DNA of 18,872 bases from CAYQLT01 sp964418425 (GCA_964418425.1 CAYQLT010000050.1:1-18872), one strand, 5' to 3'; shown: positions 6,980-16,059, counted from the first letter of the stretch. The notes: generated by a model not told the origin, from the sequence alone. Program-made: numbers and translations.

Positions 6980-8437
6980 TCACGAGGGGCCGGCTGCCGG
7001 CCCGTGGGGACGCCACTGCAGCAGGAGAGAAGGAGCCCGCTCAGCCGGCCGGGCGCCGGCCACCAGCTGGCTCCAGGCTTTCACGCACTCGGGGTCGAAC
7101 TGCGTACCTGCCTGCTGGAGGATGTAAGCGAACGCTTGGTCATGGCTCCACGCCTGGCGGTAGGAACGCTCCGAGGTGAGCGCGTCGTACACGTCCACCA
7201 CGGCCAGGATTCGGGCCAGAAGCGGGATGGCCTCGCCCGCCAGGCGGTCGGGATAGCCGGTTCCATCCCAGCGCTCGTGGTGGTGACGGATGACGTCCAG
7301 CTCCTCCTTGAGGAACCCCAGGCGGCTGCACATGCGGTAGCCCGTCGTGGGGTGCCGCTCGACCATGCGGCGCTCCTCGGCCGTGAGCGGGCCCGGCTTG
7401 TTGAGGATGGCGTCGGGCACCTCGATCTTCCCCACATCATGTACCAGGGCGCCGTGGGCGAGGGCTCGCAGCTGGGGGAGGGAAAGCCCCATCCCTTTCC
7501 CCAGCCGCAAGGCGTGCAGGGCGACACGCAGGCTGTGGCCTGCGGTGTAGGGATCCCTGGCCTCCGTCGCCACGATGAGCGCCCGGACGCTGTCGGGCAG
7601 CGCGGCCCCCAGCAGGGCGAGAGGTTCGGCATCCGCCGGTTCCGGCACCGATTCGGCCACCGGGAGGCTCGCCGCGTACTGGCGCACCACTCCCCGCACC
7701 AGCGCCGCTGCGGCCACAAGGAGCAGGAGGTGGTAGATCCACCAGCTGGCCCGCCAGACGGTTCCGTTGAGTTGGATCCAGGAGGCCGCGGCGATCCAGC
7801 CGCTGGCGTAGACCACGGCTCGCTGCAGGGGGAAGCGGGAGTATGAGTGAGCCTGCATGTAGCGGGCGGCGGCCACCGCAGCCAGCCCGATGGTGAGTGC
7901 GGCCACCGCCCAGTTCAACGGCGGAAGGTGGATGGGAAGCCGATCCCACAGCGCAGGCCAGGCGAGGCAGGCGGCGACGAACGAAAGCAGGACAAGCGCC
8001 CACGCCGGCACGAGCAGGCCCTGGTAGCGACCCAGCGTCATGATGGGCCCCCAGGTGGAGGGCGCCGACGAAAGGGCGAGCCACCCTGCGGTGACCAGGA
8101 GGCTGAGGGAGCCGGCTACCCCCGGCAGGTGACGCGCCTCCAGGATGAACCCGGGCGTGGCCAGCCCGTGAAGCCCGAAGAGCATGGTCAGGGACATGAA
8201 GGCCAGGCTGAGCAGGCTCACCTGGATGTTGCGCCGCTGCCAGCTCACCACCCCCACGGCAGCGGCCACGATGGCCGCCAGGGCAGAGGCGGCGCTGACG
8301 ACGATGAAATGAAACCGCGGCGCCCGCCAGACGAGATCCACGGCGGGGGCATGGCGCAGGTACTCAAAAACGATGACCGGCAGCAGGGTGGCCACCAGGG
8401 GTAACTCCGGCCCGGCTGCTGGCGTTCGGCCCCGCAC
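6980..8437 (-). CDS. Polytopic membrane HD-GYP domain protein (probable cyclic-di-GMP phosphodiesterase)
   Basis: From the GTG at 8437 the protein has 485 residues. The N-terminal 270 or so are very hydrophobic, with about eight membrane segments (for example VATLLPVIVFEYL, FIVVSAASALAAIVAAAVGVV, YQGLLVPAWALVLLSFVAACLAW, WWIYHLLLLVAAAALV). They form a probable sensor region not matching a named domain I can identify. Then comes a complete HD-GYP domain: GHSLRVA, HDVGK (H333, D334), KPGPLT, RHPTTGY (H362), HHHERWDGTGYPD (385-397) and VVDVYDALTSERSYR. All metal ligands and the GYP motif are present, so hydrolysis of cyclic-di-GMP is expected; some family members act on other cyclic dinucleotides. 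No response-regulator domain is present, so the signal is probably sensed by the membrane part. The TTG at 8485 is an alternative start. Confidence 0.88.
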   Translation of the reverse strand: MRGRTPAAGPELPLVATLLPVIVFEYLRHAPAVDLVWRAPRFHFIVVSAASALAAIVAAAVGVVSWQRRNIQVSLLSLAFMSLTMLFGLHGLATPGFILEARHLPGVAGSLSLLVTAGWLALSSAPSTWGPIMTLGRYQGLLVPAWALVLLSFVAACLAWPALWDRLPIHLPPLNWAVAALTIGLAAVAAARYMQAHSYSRFPLQRAVVYASGWIAAASWIQLNGTVWRASWWIYHLLLLVAAAALVRGVVRQYAASLPVAESVPEPADAEPLALLGAALPDSVRALIVATEARDPYTAGHSLRVALHALRLGKGMGLSLPQLRALAHGALVHDVGKIEVPDAILNKPGPLTAEERRMVERHPTTGYRMCSRLGFLKEELDVIRHHHERWDGTGYPDRLAGEAIPLLARILAVVDVYDALTSERSYRQAWSHDQAFAYILQQAGTQFDPECVKAWSQLVAGARPAERAPSLLLQWRPHGPAAGPS

Positions 8438-8445
8438 CGCAGCGC

Positions 8446-8451
8446 ACCTCC
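8446..8451 (-). promoter_or_regulatory. Ribosome binding site deciding the HD-GYP start
   Basis: GGAGGT on the minus strand lies 8 bases before the GTG at 8437. The upstream TTG and GTG alternatives at 8485 and 8473 have poorer spacing. Confidence 0.6.
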
Positions 8452-8563
8452 GCTCCAGGTCGCCCGGAGCCACCGATCCCCACAATTCCTTTCGTTTCCC
8501 GTACCCCGTTTACGCTCCACGGGGCGTGGCCGGATCTCTCACCCTCCAAGGCCCACCCGCGCT

Positions 8564-8592
8564 GGGGCCCGCCCCTGTCGGGGGCGGGCCCC
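8564..8592. terminator. 12-bp perfect hairpin after the outer-membrane protein gene
   Basis: GGGGCCCGCCCC, a 5-base loop and GGGGCGGGCCCC make a perfect 12-bp GC stem, starting 16 bases past the stop of the minus-strand gene at 8609. It lacks a T-run, as is common in very GC-rich genomes. The position fits transcription termination or 3'-end protection. Confidence 0.65.
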
Positions 8593-8608
8593 CGGGCTGA
8601 CAGGGTCT

Positions 8609-9865
8609 TCAGAACCCCAGGGTGACCGAGGCGGACAGGCCGAACGTCTTCGCCTGCTCGGGGTTGCCCAGGGCCTCCAGGTTGACCGCCTTCACGGTGA
8701 TGGCGGTGCCCCCGATCCCCAGGCGCAGCTTGCCGTACAGGTAGCTGGGCTCCCCGTCATCCTGAACCATCCCGATGCTCGGCTGCACAAGCGGCAGCCG
8801 CAGGCTCAGCTCGCCGTTGAGCCGCCCGAAGCCGTCGGGTTTGTTGACGCCGATACGGGCGTAGCCGAGCAGCAATTCGACCGGCCCGACAGGACGCAGC
8901 CGAAGCGCCAGCACTGTCGAGGCTGGGAGGTCATACACAAACGGCACGGGCTGAGGCGGCTCGGAAAAGTAACCACTCCCGTCCCAACCGGAGACCTCTT
9001 TCTTGGCCTCCTCCCACTTCAATTGGCCCACACCCACGTAGGCTCCTTCCACCGACAACCAGCGGCTCAGCTCCGCCATGAAGCCCACATCGTAGGCCAG
9101 GCCGGAGCCTCCCTTGTCGGCCAGAACGGCCTCCATCACTGCTCGACCGTCTGGCGCCGGAGGATACGTGCCTCGAGCGCTCCCCTGCAGTGCGGCGCTA
9201 CCCTGCATCCAGTGGACGCTACCGCCGACGACCAGGCTGCGCAACCCAAGAAGTCGCGGCAGCACCGGCACTCCCAGCGCGGCTCGCACTGCCACCTCCT
9301 GCCAGGCCACCAGCTCAATCCAGCTGCCATCCAGCGTAATGCTCCGTGTTGGGGATTCCTGTTTGTTCAGGGCTTGCAGGGCCTCCACCACGTCATCGGA
9401 GAGGAACCCTGTCGTCGTCAGCATCATCGGGGCGTAAGTCAGGTCAATCCCGAAGATGGTGAAGGAAGCTCGGGCTGCTGCAGCTGTACGGAACTCTTCC
9501 AGGCCCTGTGGCAGATTGGCCGGGAACTGGGCGTTTTCGTCCGCAAGACCCTGCAAGAACTCCGCCACCTGGCGAGCGTTCCAGTTCGTAGACTGAACGT
9601 CCGCCGCCACCGGACCGGCCCCGATGACCAGGAAGTGCCCGGGCCGGGATGCCGGGTTGGCCGGCAGCGGGTCAGCCATCAGAACGTAGGGCGAGAACTC
9701 CCGCGCGGACGCAATCGGAGCCACGGCCAGCGCCACCGCCGCGATGAACACTACCAACGCCATCCAACGGTTCTGCAGGCCCGGCCGACCCGCCGCGCCT
9801 GCCTCGACCACCCTCGTATGACGACGCCCCACACGACCTGTACCCTTGCCGCGAACCTGCATCAT
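8609..9865 (-). CDS. Predicted outer-membrane beta-barrel protein
   Basis: A 418-residue exported protein with no family I can name. A long basic n-region is followed by a hydrophobic core (WMALVVFIAAVALAVAPIASA) and a probable signal peptidase site ASA|REF. The mature part alternates polar and non-polar residues in short strand-like blocks, most clearly in the C-terminal half (STVLALRLRPVGPVELLLGYARIGV, LNGELSLRLPLV, YLYGKLRLGIG, KTFGLSASVTLGF). It ends in Phe, the classic C-terminal signal for barrel insertion into the outer membrane. The start at 9865 (ATGATG) is preceded by GGGGGG at 7 bases; the open frame extends to 9934 without support. The 92-base upstream region carries a Crp-like palindrome. 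Barrel assignment is inference from pattern; TraF_2-like or OmpW-like proteins are possible relatives. Confidence 0.7.
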   Translation of the reverse strand: MMQVRGKGTGRVGRRHTRVVEAGAAGRPGLQNRWMALVVFIAAVALAVAPIASAREFSPYVLMADPLPANPASRPGHFLVIGAGPVAADVQSTNWNARQVAEFLQGLADENAQFPANLPQGLEEFRTAAAARASFTIFGIDLTYAPMMLTTTGFLSDDVVEALQALNKQESPTRSITLDGSWIELVAWQEVAVRAALGVPVLPRLLGLRSLVVGGSVHWMQGSAALQGSARGTYPPAPDGRAVMEAVLADKGGSGLAYDVGFMAELSRWLSVEGAYVGVGQLKWEEAKKEVSGWDGSGYFSEPPQPVPFVYDLPASTVLALRLRPVGPVELLLGYARIGVNKPDGFGRLNGELSLRLPLVQPSIGMVQDDGEPSYLYGKLRLGIGGTAITVKAVNLEALGNPEQAKTFGLSASVTLGF

Positions 9866-9956
9866 GCCTCTACCCCCCAGCTTCGGGGCCCGGCCGCTCC
9901 CGGCCGGCCCGCCGGAATCTTGCGGGCCCATCATCGCGCCCGACGCCGACGAGTTA

Positions 9957-9972
9957 AGTGAACGTCGTCACA
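9957..9972. promoter_or_regulatory. Crp-like binding site upstream of the outer-membrane protein gene
   Basis: Read on the minus strand this is TGTGACGACGTTCACT, TGTGA-N6-TCACT, one base from the CRP consensus. It ends 91 bases before the start of the outer-membrane protein gene. With flanks it matches the site upstream of the cyclase at about 20 of 25 bases, sharing TTGTGTGACGA on one side and TAACT on the other. No clear sigma-A promoter was found beside it, although TTGCAA lies just upstream on the minus strand. Confidence 0.55.
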
Positions 9973-10157
9973 CAAGACCACGAATGGTTGCAACATCGAT
10001 CGCGCCGAACCCGCGAGGGGCACCCGCCCTTGCGGGAAGGCAAGCCGGCCGGACCGCCTGATACGCCGCAGCGGGCGAGCGGCCGGGAGCAGGTACAAAC
10101 CGGAGCGCGGCAGGTCGAGGCTCCGGCACTGGGGCTCGCTGGCAGGCGAAGCGCCGC

Positions 10158-10376
10158 TTACCCGCCGCTTTTGGAGTCCTCCTGCGACGGAGATTGCGGC
10201 TGCGCAGGCGGACTGATAGACTCCTTGAACTCCCTGGCGGCCTTGCCGATGGCCCGGCCCACCTGGGGGAGCTTTCCAGGCCCGAAGATGATGAGAGCCA
10301 GCGCCAGAATGACCACCAACTCCATGGGGCCAACCTGAGGGAACACGACCATGGGCACGAATCCCGCGTGGGGCAT
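10158..10376 (-). CDS. tatA: Twin-arginine translocase subunit TatA/TatE
   Basis: Small membrane protein of 72 residues that forms the pore of the twin-arginine export pathway, which moves folded proteins across the inner membrane. Visible parts are the short N-terminal segment, the membrane helix MELVVILALALIIFG, the hinge FGPGKLP, the amphipathic helix QVGRAIGKAAREFKESI and a polar Pro/Ser/Gln-rich tail. This is the canonical TatA order. The start could be 10376 (GGGAGG 10 bases upstream) or 10352; TTG at 10418 is less likely. No tatC or tatB is nearby, so this is a solitary copy lying between two envelope-protein genes. It has its own promoter-like sequence upstream. Confidence 0.9.
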   Translation of the reverse strand: MPHAGFVPMVVFPQVGPMELVVILALALIIFGPGKLPQVGRAIGKAAREFKESISPPAQPQSPSQEDSKSGG

Positions 10377-10460
10377 CTTCCCCGGCCCTCCCTGATGGCG
10401 GCGATGGGGACCTCCCAACCCGGAAATCGCCGGAGATTCCGAAATGATGGGCGCAGCCCC

Positions 10461-10489
10461 ATTGTAGGGGAAGTCCGGCCCGCGTGCAA
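10461..10489 (-). promoter_or_regulatory. Sigma-A-like promoter for tatA
   Basis: On the minus strand TTGCAC is followed after exactly 17 bases by TACAAT (5 of 6 matches to the -10 consensus). Transcription would start near 10453, about 77 bases before the tatA ATG. The -35 matches only 3 of 6 bases. Confidence 0.5.
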
Positions 10490-10529
10490 CCGATTCGAAG
10501 CGGGCGCACGACCGCAGACCGGCGCACGC

Positions 10530-13500
10530 TCAGAGCCGAGCGCGCACCACCATCCGCATCCAGCCTCCCCGAACCACAGGCTGCCCGCCCTGTTCTCCCG
10601 CCGGCGGCGGCTCCCCCGACGCCCACCACCCGGCCGACGGTGTCCCCGTGACCCACCCCGCCTCCAACGCGGCCTGCCAGATGGAAGAAAGGCGGTAGCC
10701 GACGCCTGCGGACAGCTCCGCCTGCCAGAACGGCGTGCTCGGGTGCCCTTCCGCCGCCCGCTCGCCGGCCCTGGCGCTCACCGACGCCGACAACGACCAC
10801 GGGCCTGCGCTCTCCAGGCCGATGCGATGGCTCAGCTGAAGCTCCCGGCTTCCCTCCGCTTCGGCGGGGCCCTGGGACCAGCGCCCCGTGAGCTGCGTTT
10901 CCTGGGGCCAGGCGTCAGGCCCCTTCCAGACAGCCCGAAGGGAGGCAGAGCGGCGAAGGGTTCGGGCCTCGCGCCGGTCGGCGCCCAGCAGCGCTTCGGC
11001 GTGCTCGTCGGATTGTTCCACCGTCAGCTCCGGGCGAAGCAGAGCCCACTGCCCGGCCCCGGCGGTCAGCCGCAGGGTGTCACGGGTAAGGAGGCGGCGG
11101 GACGGCAGCACGGCGTCGGCCAGCTCCCGGCCCAGGGTGAGCGCCACGTCGATGGCGGCCGCCTCCCAGCGGCCCTGAAGCGACGCCTGCGCGCCGGTGC
11201 GCTGCTCCAGCGAGCGGCTGGCTTCGGTGTAACTCCATGTAAGGCGGGTGCTGGGGCTGAAGCTCCATGCCCCCGCGGCCACCGAGCGCAGGGACAGAGT
11301 GGCCGTGGCCCTTCGGGCCAGCCGGTCCGGGGTCTGCCCGGCCAGGCTCAGCCGGTCGGAGCGTTGCTCGCCCAGCTCCAGGATCGCATCCAGCTGGCCG
11401 AGGCGGCGGCGCGCCGTCGCCACGAGATCCAGGCTTTGGGATCCCTCGACCCGCGGCGGTTCGGCGACGGCCGGCCCGGTGGCGGAACCGAGCAGCTTGA
11501 GGGGCCTGCGGTACCTCAGCGTCGCCTGCACACCTTCCGCGAGCGCCAGGCGAACGTCGGTCAGCAGGTTGTGAGCCTGAAAACTGCGGGACGGGGCCGT
11601 ACGGTCGTGGTAGCGGATGTTTTCGTAGCCGGCCTCCACCGTGACGCGGCGTTCCCAAAGCTCCTGGCGCAAGGTCAGGGCTTGCGTCAGGGTCTCCTGC
11701 TCTTCCGGGACCCGGCCGTCTGAGGGTTGCGGCGCCTCGGCCCGCAGCCGTTCGGAGGCCAGCCGCGCCCGCAGCGCAGGCGGCGACGCCCACGCGGCCA
11801 CGGCCGGCAAGGGCAACCTCCACTCGGCCGTGAGTTCATCGTTCACCCGCCGGGCCTGGCGCCCGAAGGTGGTGGGGGGAGTGGTGCTGCCGGGCGCCGG
11901 CCCTGCCTGCGCGGGTGAGGTGGGTGCCGGAGCCTCTACGGGCCGAACCGTCTCATCGCCGTGCTCCAGCGCCACCTCCAGGGCCGGGGTGAGCCGCTGG
12001 CGGGCCGATGCGCTCCAGCGCTGGATGTCCTGACGCAGGATCCCATTGATGGGCAGAAAGCCGGGCTCGATGCGCTCGACGGCCGCCTGCACCCTGCCGC
12101 CGTCCCACGTGTAGCCGGCTGCCAGCCGTCCGGCCAGCCCGGTGCGGGTGTGTTGCGCGGCCGGAACGTCCGTGAAGCGGGCGGGATCTTCGGCCACAAG
12201 CCCGGGCAAGTCGGGCTCCTTCCCGGGCAGAACCACCTGGGGCTCCCCGGCTCCGAATGCGTCCATCACCACCAGCGCCAGGCCGCCTTGCGAACCGCCT
12301 GCCCCGTCCTCGTCGCTGCCCACGGCCATCGGGTCCTGGCGGACCCCTGCCCACAGTTGCAGCCCTCGCCCGTCCGGCAGGGGGGCCACGCCCAGGGCCG
12401 TCCATCGCAGACTGGAGGTGCCGGCGCCCGGAAGTCCGTTGCTGGGAATGTCCACCAGACGCACCGCAAGCCTGTCCGCCGGAGCCTGGCCTGCATCCTC
12501 CACCACGCCTGGCCCCCGGCCCGAGCTCACCCACAGCACGGCCCGCCCCGCACCGGCCCCGCCGCCCGCCTCTCCCCCGGCATGCACAAGCTGGAGGTCC
12601 CAGACGCCTTGCACGGAGCGCCCGGCGGTGTCCCGGACGGCTACCCACTGCCCCACGCCTGCTCCCCTGGAGATGGAGCCGCTTGCGCCGGACCCGGCGG
12701 CACCCGGCCCACCCCCCGCCGGCCCGCCATCCCCGAGCTGGGTGGAATGAAGGTCTCGGGCCCAAAGGCCCTCGGGCCCTCCAGCGTACAGCCGCACCGC
12801 ACCCTCGCCCGCGGGAACCGCTGCAATCGCATCCACCCTTGTCAACTCAGGGGGTCCCTGGAGAAAGGCCGGTGCCCCGGCGGCCAAGCCCACGGGCACC
12901 CGGATCAGGCCCGCCGAGGTGGCGGCAATCACGTCCGCACGGTTGCACTCCCGCGAGCCACACTCGTAGGGGGCAAAGGCCAGATCCCACACCTGCATCT
13001 CCGCAGAGGCGGGGCGTGCCGGCACCTCCCCGGGGGCAACGTCCGCGAGGTCGAGGGCGTGCCATTCCCGCAGCAGGTCCGAAAGGGTGAGGGGCCCCTC
13101 CGGGCCGGCCAGCTGGGCGGCGGGGGCCCAGGCCAGCCCGTTGGAGGTCCCCACCCAGACCGTCGCCTCCGGCTCGCCGCCGGAAGCGGCCGCGTCGGGG
13201 GGGCGGGTCTTAAGCCCCACGAACAGCACGGCTTGTACGGCGTTGGCCGGCAACCCGTCGGAGGTGTACCGGCGAACCCAGTTATCGGCGTACTCGAAGG
13301 GAAGCGCCGCGTCGGGCGCACCCCCCGGCAGGCGGTTGGCTACCAGCGTGAGCCCGGACTCGGTGCCCACCAGCCAGGCAGTTGGAGGCCCCTCCATAGC
13401 CTTCCGAGCCCCCACCGCCTGATCCGAGGAGCTTCCCGCCCATGCCCCCGCCACGTCCAGGACGGCCAGCCCGCTCAAGCCGGCCGCGGTGGTGAAGGTA

Positions 13501-15991
13501 GCCCAGCGCCACGCTCCGCCGCCTGGAGGTTCGGCTGCCGGGAAGGGGTCAGATCCGAACCCCACCGTCAGCCCGGCGCGATGGCCCACCAGCACCAGGG
13601 TGGCCGGTTCCGTCCCGCCCGCCGCCCGGGGGTGAAGGCCGCCCGACATCGCCTGGACATCGTTGGGCTGGTTCGCCCGGCGGTTATCGTCGAAGGGAAA
13701 CACGTCGTGGGAGTACGCCAGGTCCAGCTCGGCAAACAGAGCCCTGCCGAATCCCAGGGAGACGGCTGCCACGGTGTGGGCGTTGGGCATGGTGCGGGCC
13801 CGTTCGGGCTCCACCAGGGGGCGGGGTTCGTCGCCTTCGAAGAAGACCTCCGCGCTGAACCGCATGGGGACATCCGGTGGGTTCCAGCGGGCCGCGAGAC
13901 CGAAGGTATTGCGGTGATACTCGGTGGCCATCCCGAGCCCGCCCCGGAAATACTCGAAATCCACCCGCAACTCGTCGCTCGGCCCGACGGGCTTGAGAAA
14001 CATGAGCAAGCCGCTTTCGTAGTCGATGATGTAATCCAGATCGCGCTGCTGGCGCTGCCCGTTGAGGAAGACCCGCTCGCTGCCGGCGGCCACACTGGTC
14101 CCCAGGGCGTAGACGCCTTCCGAACCGGCGAAGCGATAGCGCACCACAAGCCCCTCAAATTCCTGTAAGAACTCCGCCAGCCCCCCCTCGCCGAAGCGCA
14201 CCCGCAGCACCCCTGCCTCGGAGAGCAGATCCCAGTCCAGGCCCAGTTCCGCAGCGTCGCGCAGGCTTCCGGTGGTGCGGTGGCGGGCTCTGACGGTAAG
14301 GGAGTCGGCTTCGATCCCGCTTTGGCCCAGGAGGTAGAAGGGCGCCTCCTGCCGGACTGCGCCGGCCGGCGCCGCCGCCGAACGGGCCACGGAAGCATCC
14401 GCCATCACGCCGGCGCCTCCCGGCTGTTGTGCGCCAGCGCTTGCCAGCTGCGCCTCGCCGGTGCCTCCCAGCTGCTCCCGGAAGAGGCTGCAAGTGCGCA
14501 CGGCCGCGAGCGGCACTTCGTCGGAGGCGGCCGAGAAATCGGGAGCTTGCGGGTGCGAGCCGCTGCCGGCCTGAACGGAGTAGTAGGCGGCAAGAAGCGT
14601 CAGGAACTCCTGCTCGGTCGCCGACCCCCGAACCCAGGGGTAGCGCAGGCGGTTGTCCCCCGTGAGGCCGTTTTGCTCGTTGAAGCGCCGGATGAGGTCC
14701 TCCACGTGCGCCCGCAGAAGGTCGAGGCTTTCCAGGGCAAACAGCACGTAGGCGCGCCCGGGGGTCCCGTTGGGCACCTCCGGCGTGTTGACGCCCACCG
14801 CCTGGCCGGGACGAAGGGCGAAAAAGGCCCGGGAGGGCTCGTCGGCTTCGGGGTCCTGGGGGTTCCAGGGGCGAAGCACGCCGGAAAGAGCCGCACTCCC
14901 CGGCGGGCTGTCGGCTTCGCCGCCAGAAAGGGTGAAGTACAGCGGGCCGAGCTGGTAGTCCTGCAGCAGGCGTTGCAGGCTCCGCTCCGTGGGAGCCGGC
15001 GGCAGAGTGCAGCCGTCAGGGGGAGCTGGCGGCCTGGAGGGGTCGCCTGCCGGCGAACCCCCTGCCGGGAAGTCATAAGGGCGCAGCCACACCCGGGTGA
15101 AATCCGGGTCGTGGGGGACGCGCAGGGCGAGCCCCTGTACCCCGTGGAGGCTTGCCACCAGGCCGTAGGGCTGCCGGGTGGGGGCATAGGGAGGTTGGCC
15201 GGCGGGCAGGCGCTCCAAAAGCCACAGGGTCTCCTCGCTGGAGCGGCCGGTAAACGTCTTGGTGGCGGGGATCCCCTGCGCCCGGCCCACCAAAGCGGAA
15301 AGCTGCCACGATCCCAGATCCGCCGTCAGCGACAGCCCCTTGAGGGCCGCCTGGGTGACCGCGTAGCGGCTTTCGGAGCTGAGGCGGATGTCCCCCAGAT
15401 GGGCCCGGGCCCGCTCCCACTGCAGGTCGATGCCGATGAGCTGCAGGTTTTCGCTGCGAACGTTGTCGAGGTCGGCCGAGACCGTCACCCCGGGGGCGGC
15501 CTGCCCGGACAGCCGCAGGCGCAGCTGCTGCTCGAACCCCAGGTGCTGAGCGCTGATGCTGGGGCGGCCGGCCAGCGCCGCCGCGTCGCCGAACCCGTAC
15601 GAGAGCGTCCAGACGCTTTCCCCCGAAGCGGTCAGGGAGGGCTGAAAGGGAGAAGGAGGCGGTGCAGCCTCCTCCTGGGCCAAGGCCCGCGAAAAGCCCG
15701 CCAGCGCCGCCAGCACCATGAAAGCGCCGAGAGCGATGGCAGCCCCCGCATTTTTCAGCGCCGTTTGCCGTGCTTCGCCGTGCCGGCAGCCCCAGCNNNN
15801 NNNNNNNNNNNNNNNNNNNNNNNNNNNNNNNNNNNNNNNNNNNNNNNNNNNNNNNNNNNNNNNNNNNNNNNNNNNNNNNNNNNNNNNNNNNNNNNNGCCC
15901 CCGCATTTTTCAGCGCCGTTTGCCGTGCTTCGCCGTGCCGGCAGCCCCAGCCCACTGCCCGGGAAAGGACGTGCCGGCAGCCCCAGCTCAC
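10530..15991 (-). CDS. Giant exported surface/outer-membrane protein with internal beta-propeller; 5' end interrupted by assembly gap
   Basis: About 1,770 residues if the gap is an artefact. An n-region ending RQTALKNAG and a hydrophobic core (AAIALGAFMVLAALAGFSRALAQ) form a signal peptide. The next 700 or so residues contain strand-rich blocks, including QAALKGLSLTADLGSWQLSA and, at about 13998-14083, RVFLNGQRQQRDLDYIIDY followed by ESGLLMF. That 'NG-x-x-DYxIDYxxG-x-hydrophobic-F' motif is seen in very large surface proteins such as SprA. The middle (about 12245-13530) holds six propeller-like blades with Reg_prop-type motifs (WVRRYTSDGLPANAV, VWVGTSNGLAWA). The last 500 or so residues are long alternating strands typical of a large barrel, ending VVRARL. 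The GTG at 15991 is in frame only if the duplicated 55 bases and the N-run are collapsed; GTG at 15955 is an alternative. Neither has a well-spaced ribosome site. Function is unknown; the envelope location is inference. Confidence 0.75.
15742..15796. repeat. 55-base direct repeat, left copy, flanking the N-gap
   Basis: These 55 bases, ending exactly at the first N, are identical to 15897-15951, which begin exactly after the last N. An exact 55-base overlap at both gap edges is what a de Bruijn assembler with k=55 leaves when two contigs overlap but are scaffolded apart, so this is probably one genomic copy. Confidence 0.9.
15797..15896. other. Assembly gap of 100 N
   Basis: A run of exactly 100 N, the conventional size for a gap of unknown length. 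It interrupts the signal-peptide region of the giant gene. Confidence 0.99.
15897..15951. repeat. 55-base direct repeat, right copy, flanking the N-gap
   Basis: Identical to 15742-15796. Joining the two copies into one keeps the giant gene in frame: the distance from 15991 to 10530 minus 155 bases is 5,307, a multiple of three. Confidence 0.9.
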
Positions 15992-16006
15992 TGCCCGGGA
16001 AAGGAT
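15935..16006. repeat. Two tandem 36-base repeats
   Basis: Units 15935-15970 and 15971-16006 differ at only two positions (C/T at position 18 and the last base). Each begins GTGCCGGCAGCCCCAGC and ends CTGCCCGGGAAAGGA. The first 17 bases recur at the end of the left gap copy (15780-15796). On the minus strand they encode a 12-residue repeat (W-G-C-R-H and L-S-R-A-V) in the frame of the signal peptide, or they are untranslated leader. The true copy number may be wrong because the gap is here. Confidence 0.85.
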
Positions 16007-16053
16007 TGGGTGGTCTCTCCTTCTTTAAGGACAAGGTTTGCGGGGCGCCGGAG

Positions 16054-16059
16054 ATTATC
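16054..16059 (-). promoter_or_regulatory. Possible -10 element for the giant gene
   Basis: GATAAT on the minus strand (5 of 6 consensus bases), about 60 bases before the GTG at 15991. No -35 element is found at 17-18 bases, so support is weak. Confidence 0.25.

Noticed and set aside
10023..10036. 5-bp hairpin (CCCGC/GCGGG) downstream of tatA
   Set aside because: Too short and more than 120 bases past the stop to be called a terminator in DNA this GC-rich.
11961..14168. Plus-strand open frame of 735 codons opposite the giant gene
   Set aside because: Low-complexity translation without motifs; the minus-strand reading has a signal peptide, blades and strand patterns.
15935..16006. Possible CRISPR array from 36-base repeats
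   Set aside because: The units are directly adjacent with no spacers, only two copies are complete, and no cas gene is present.
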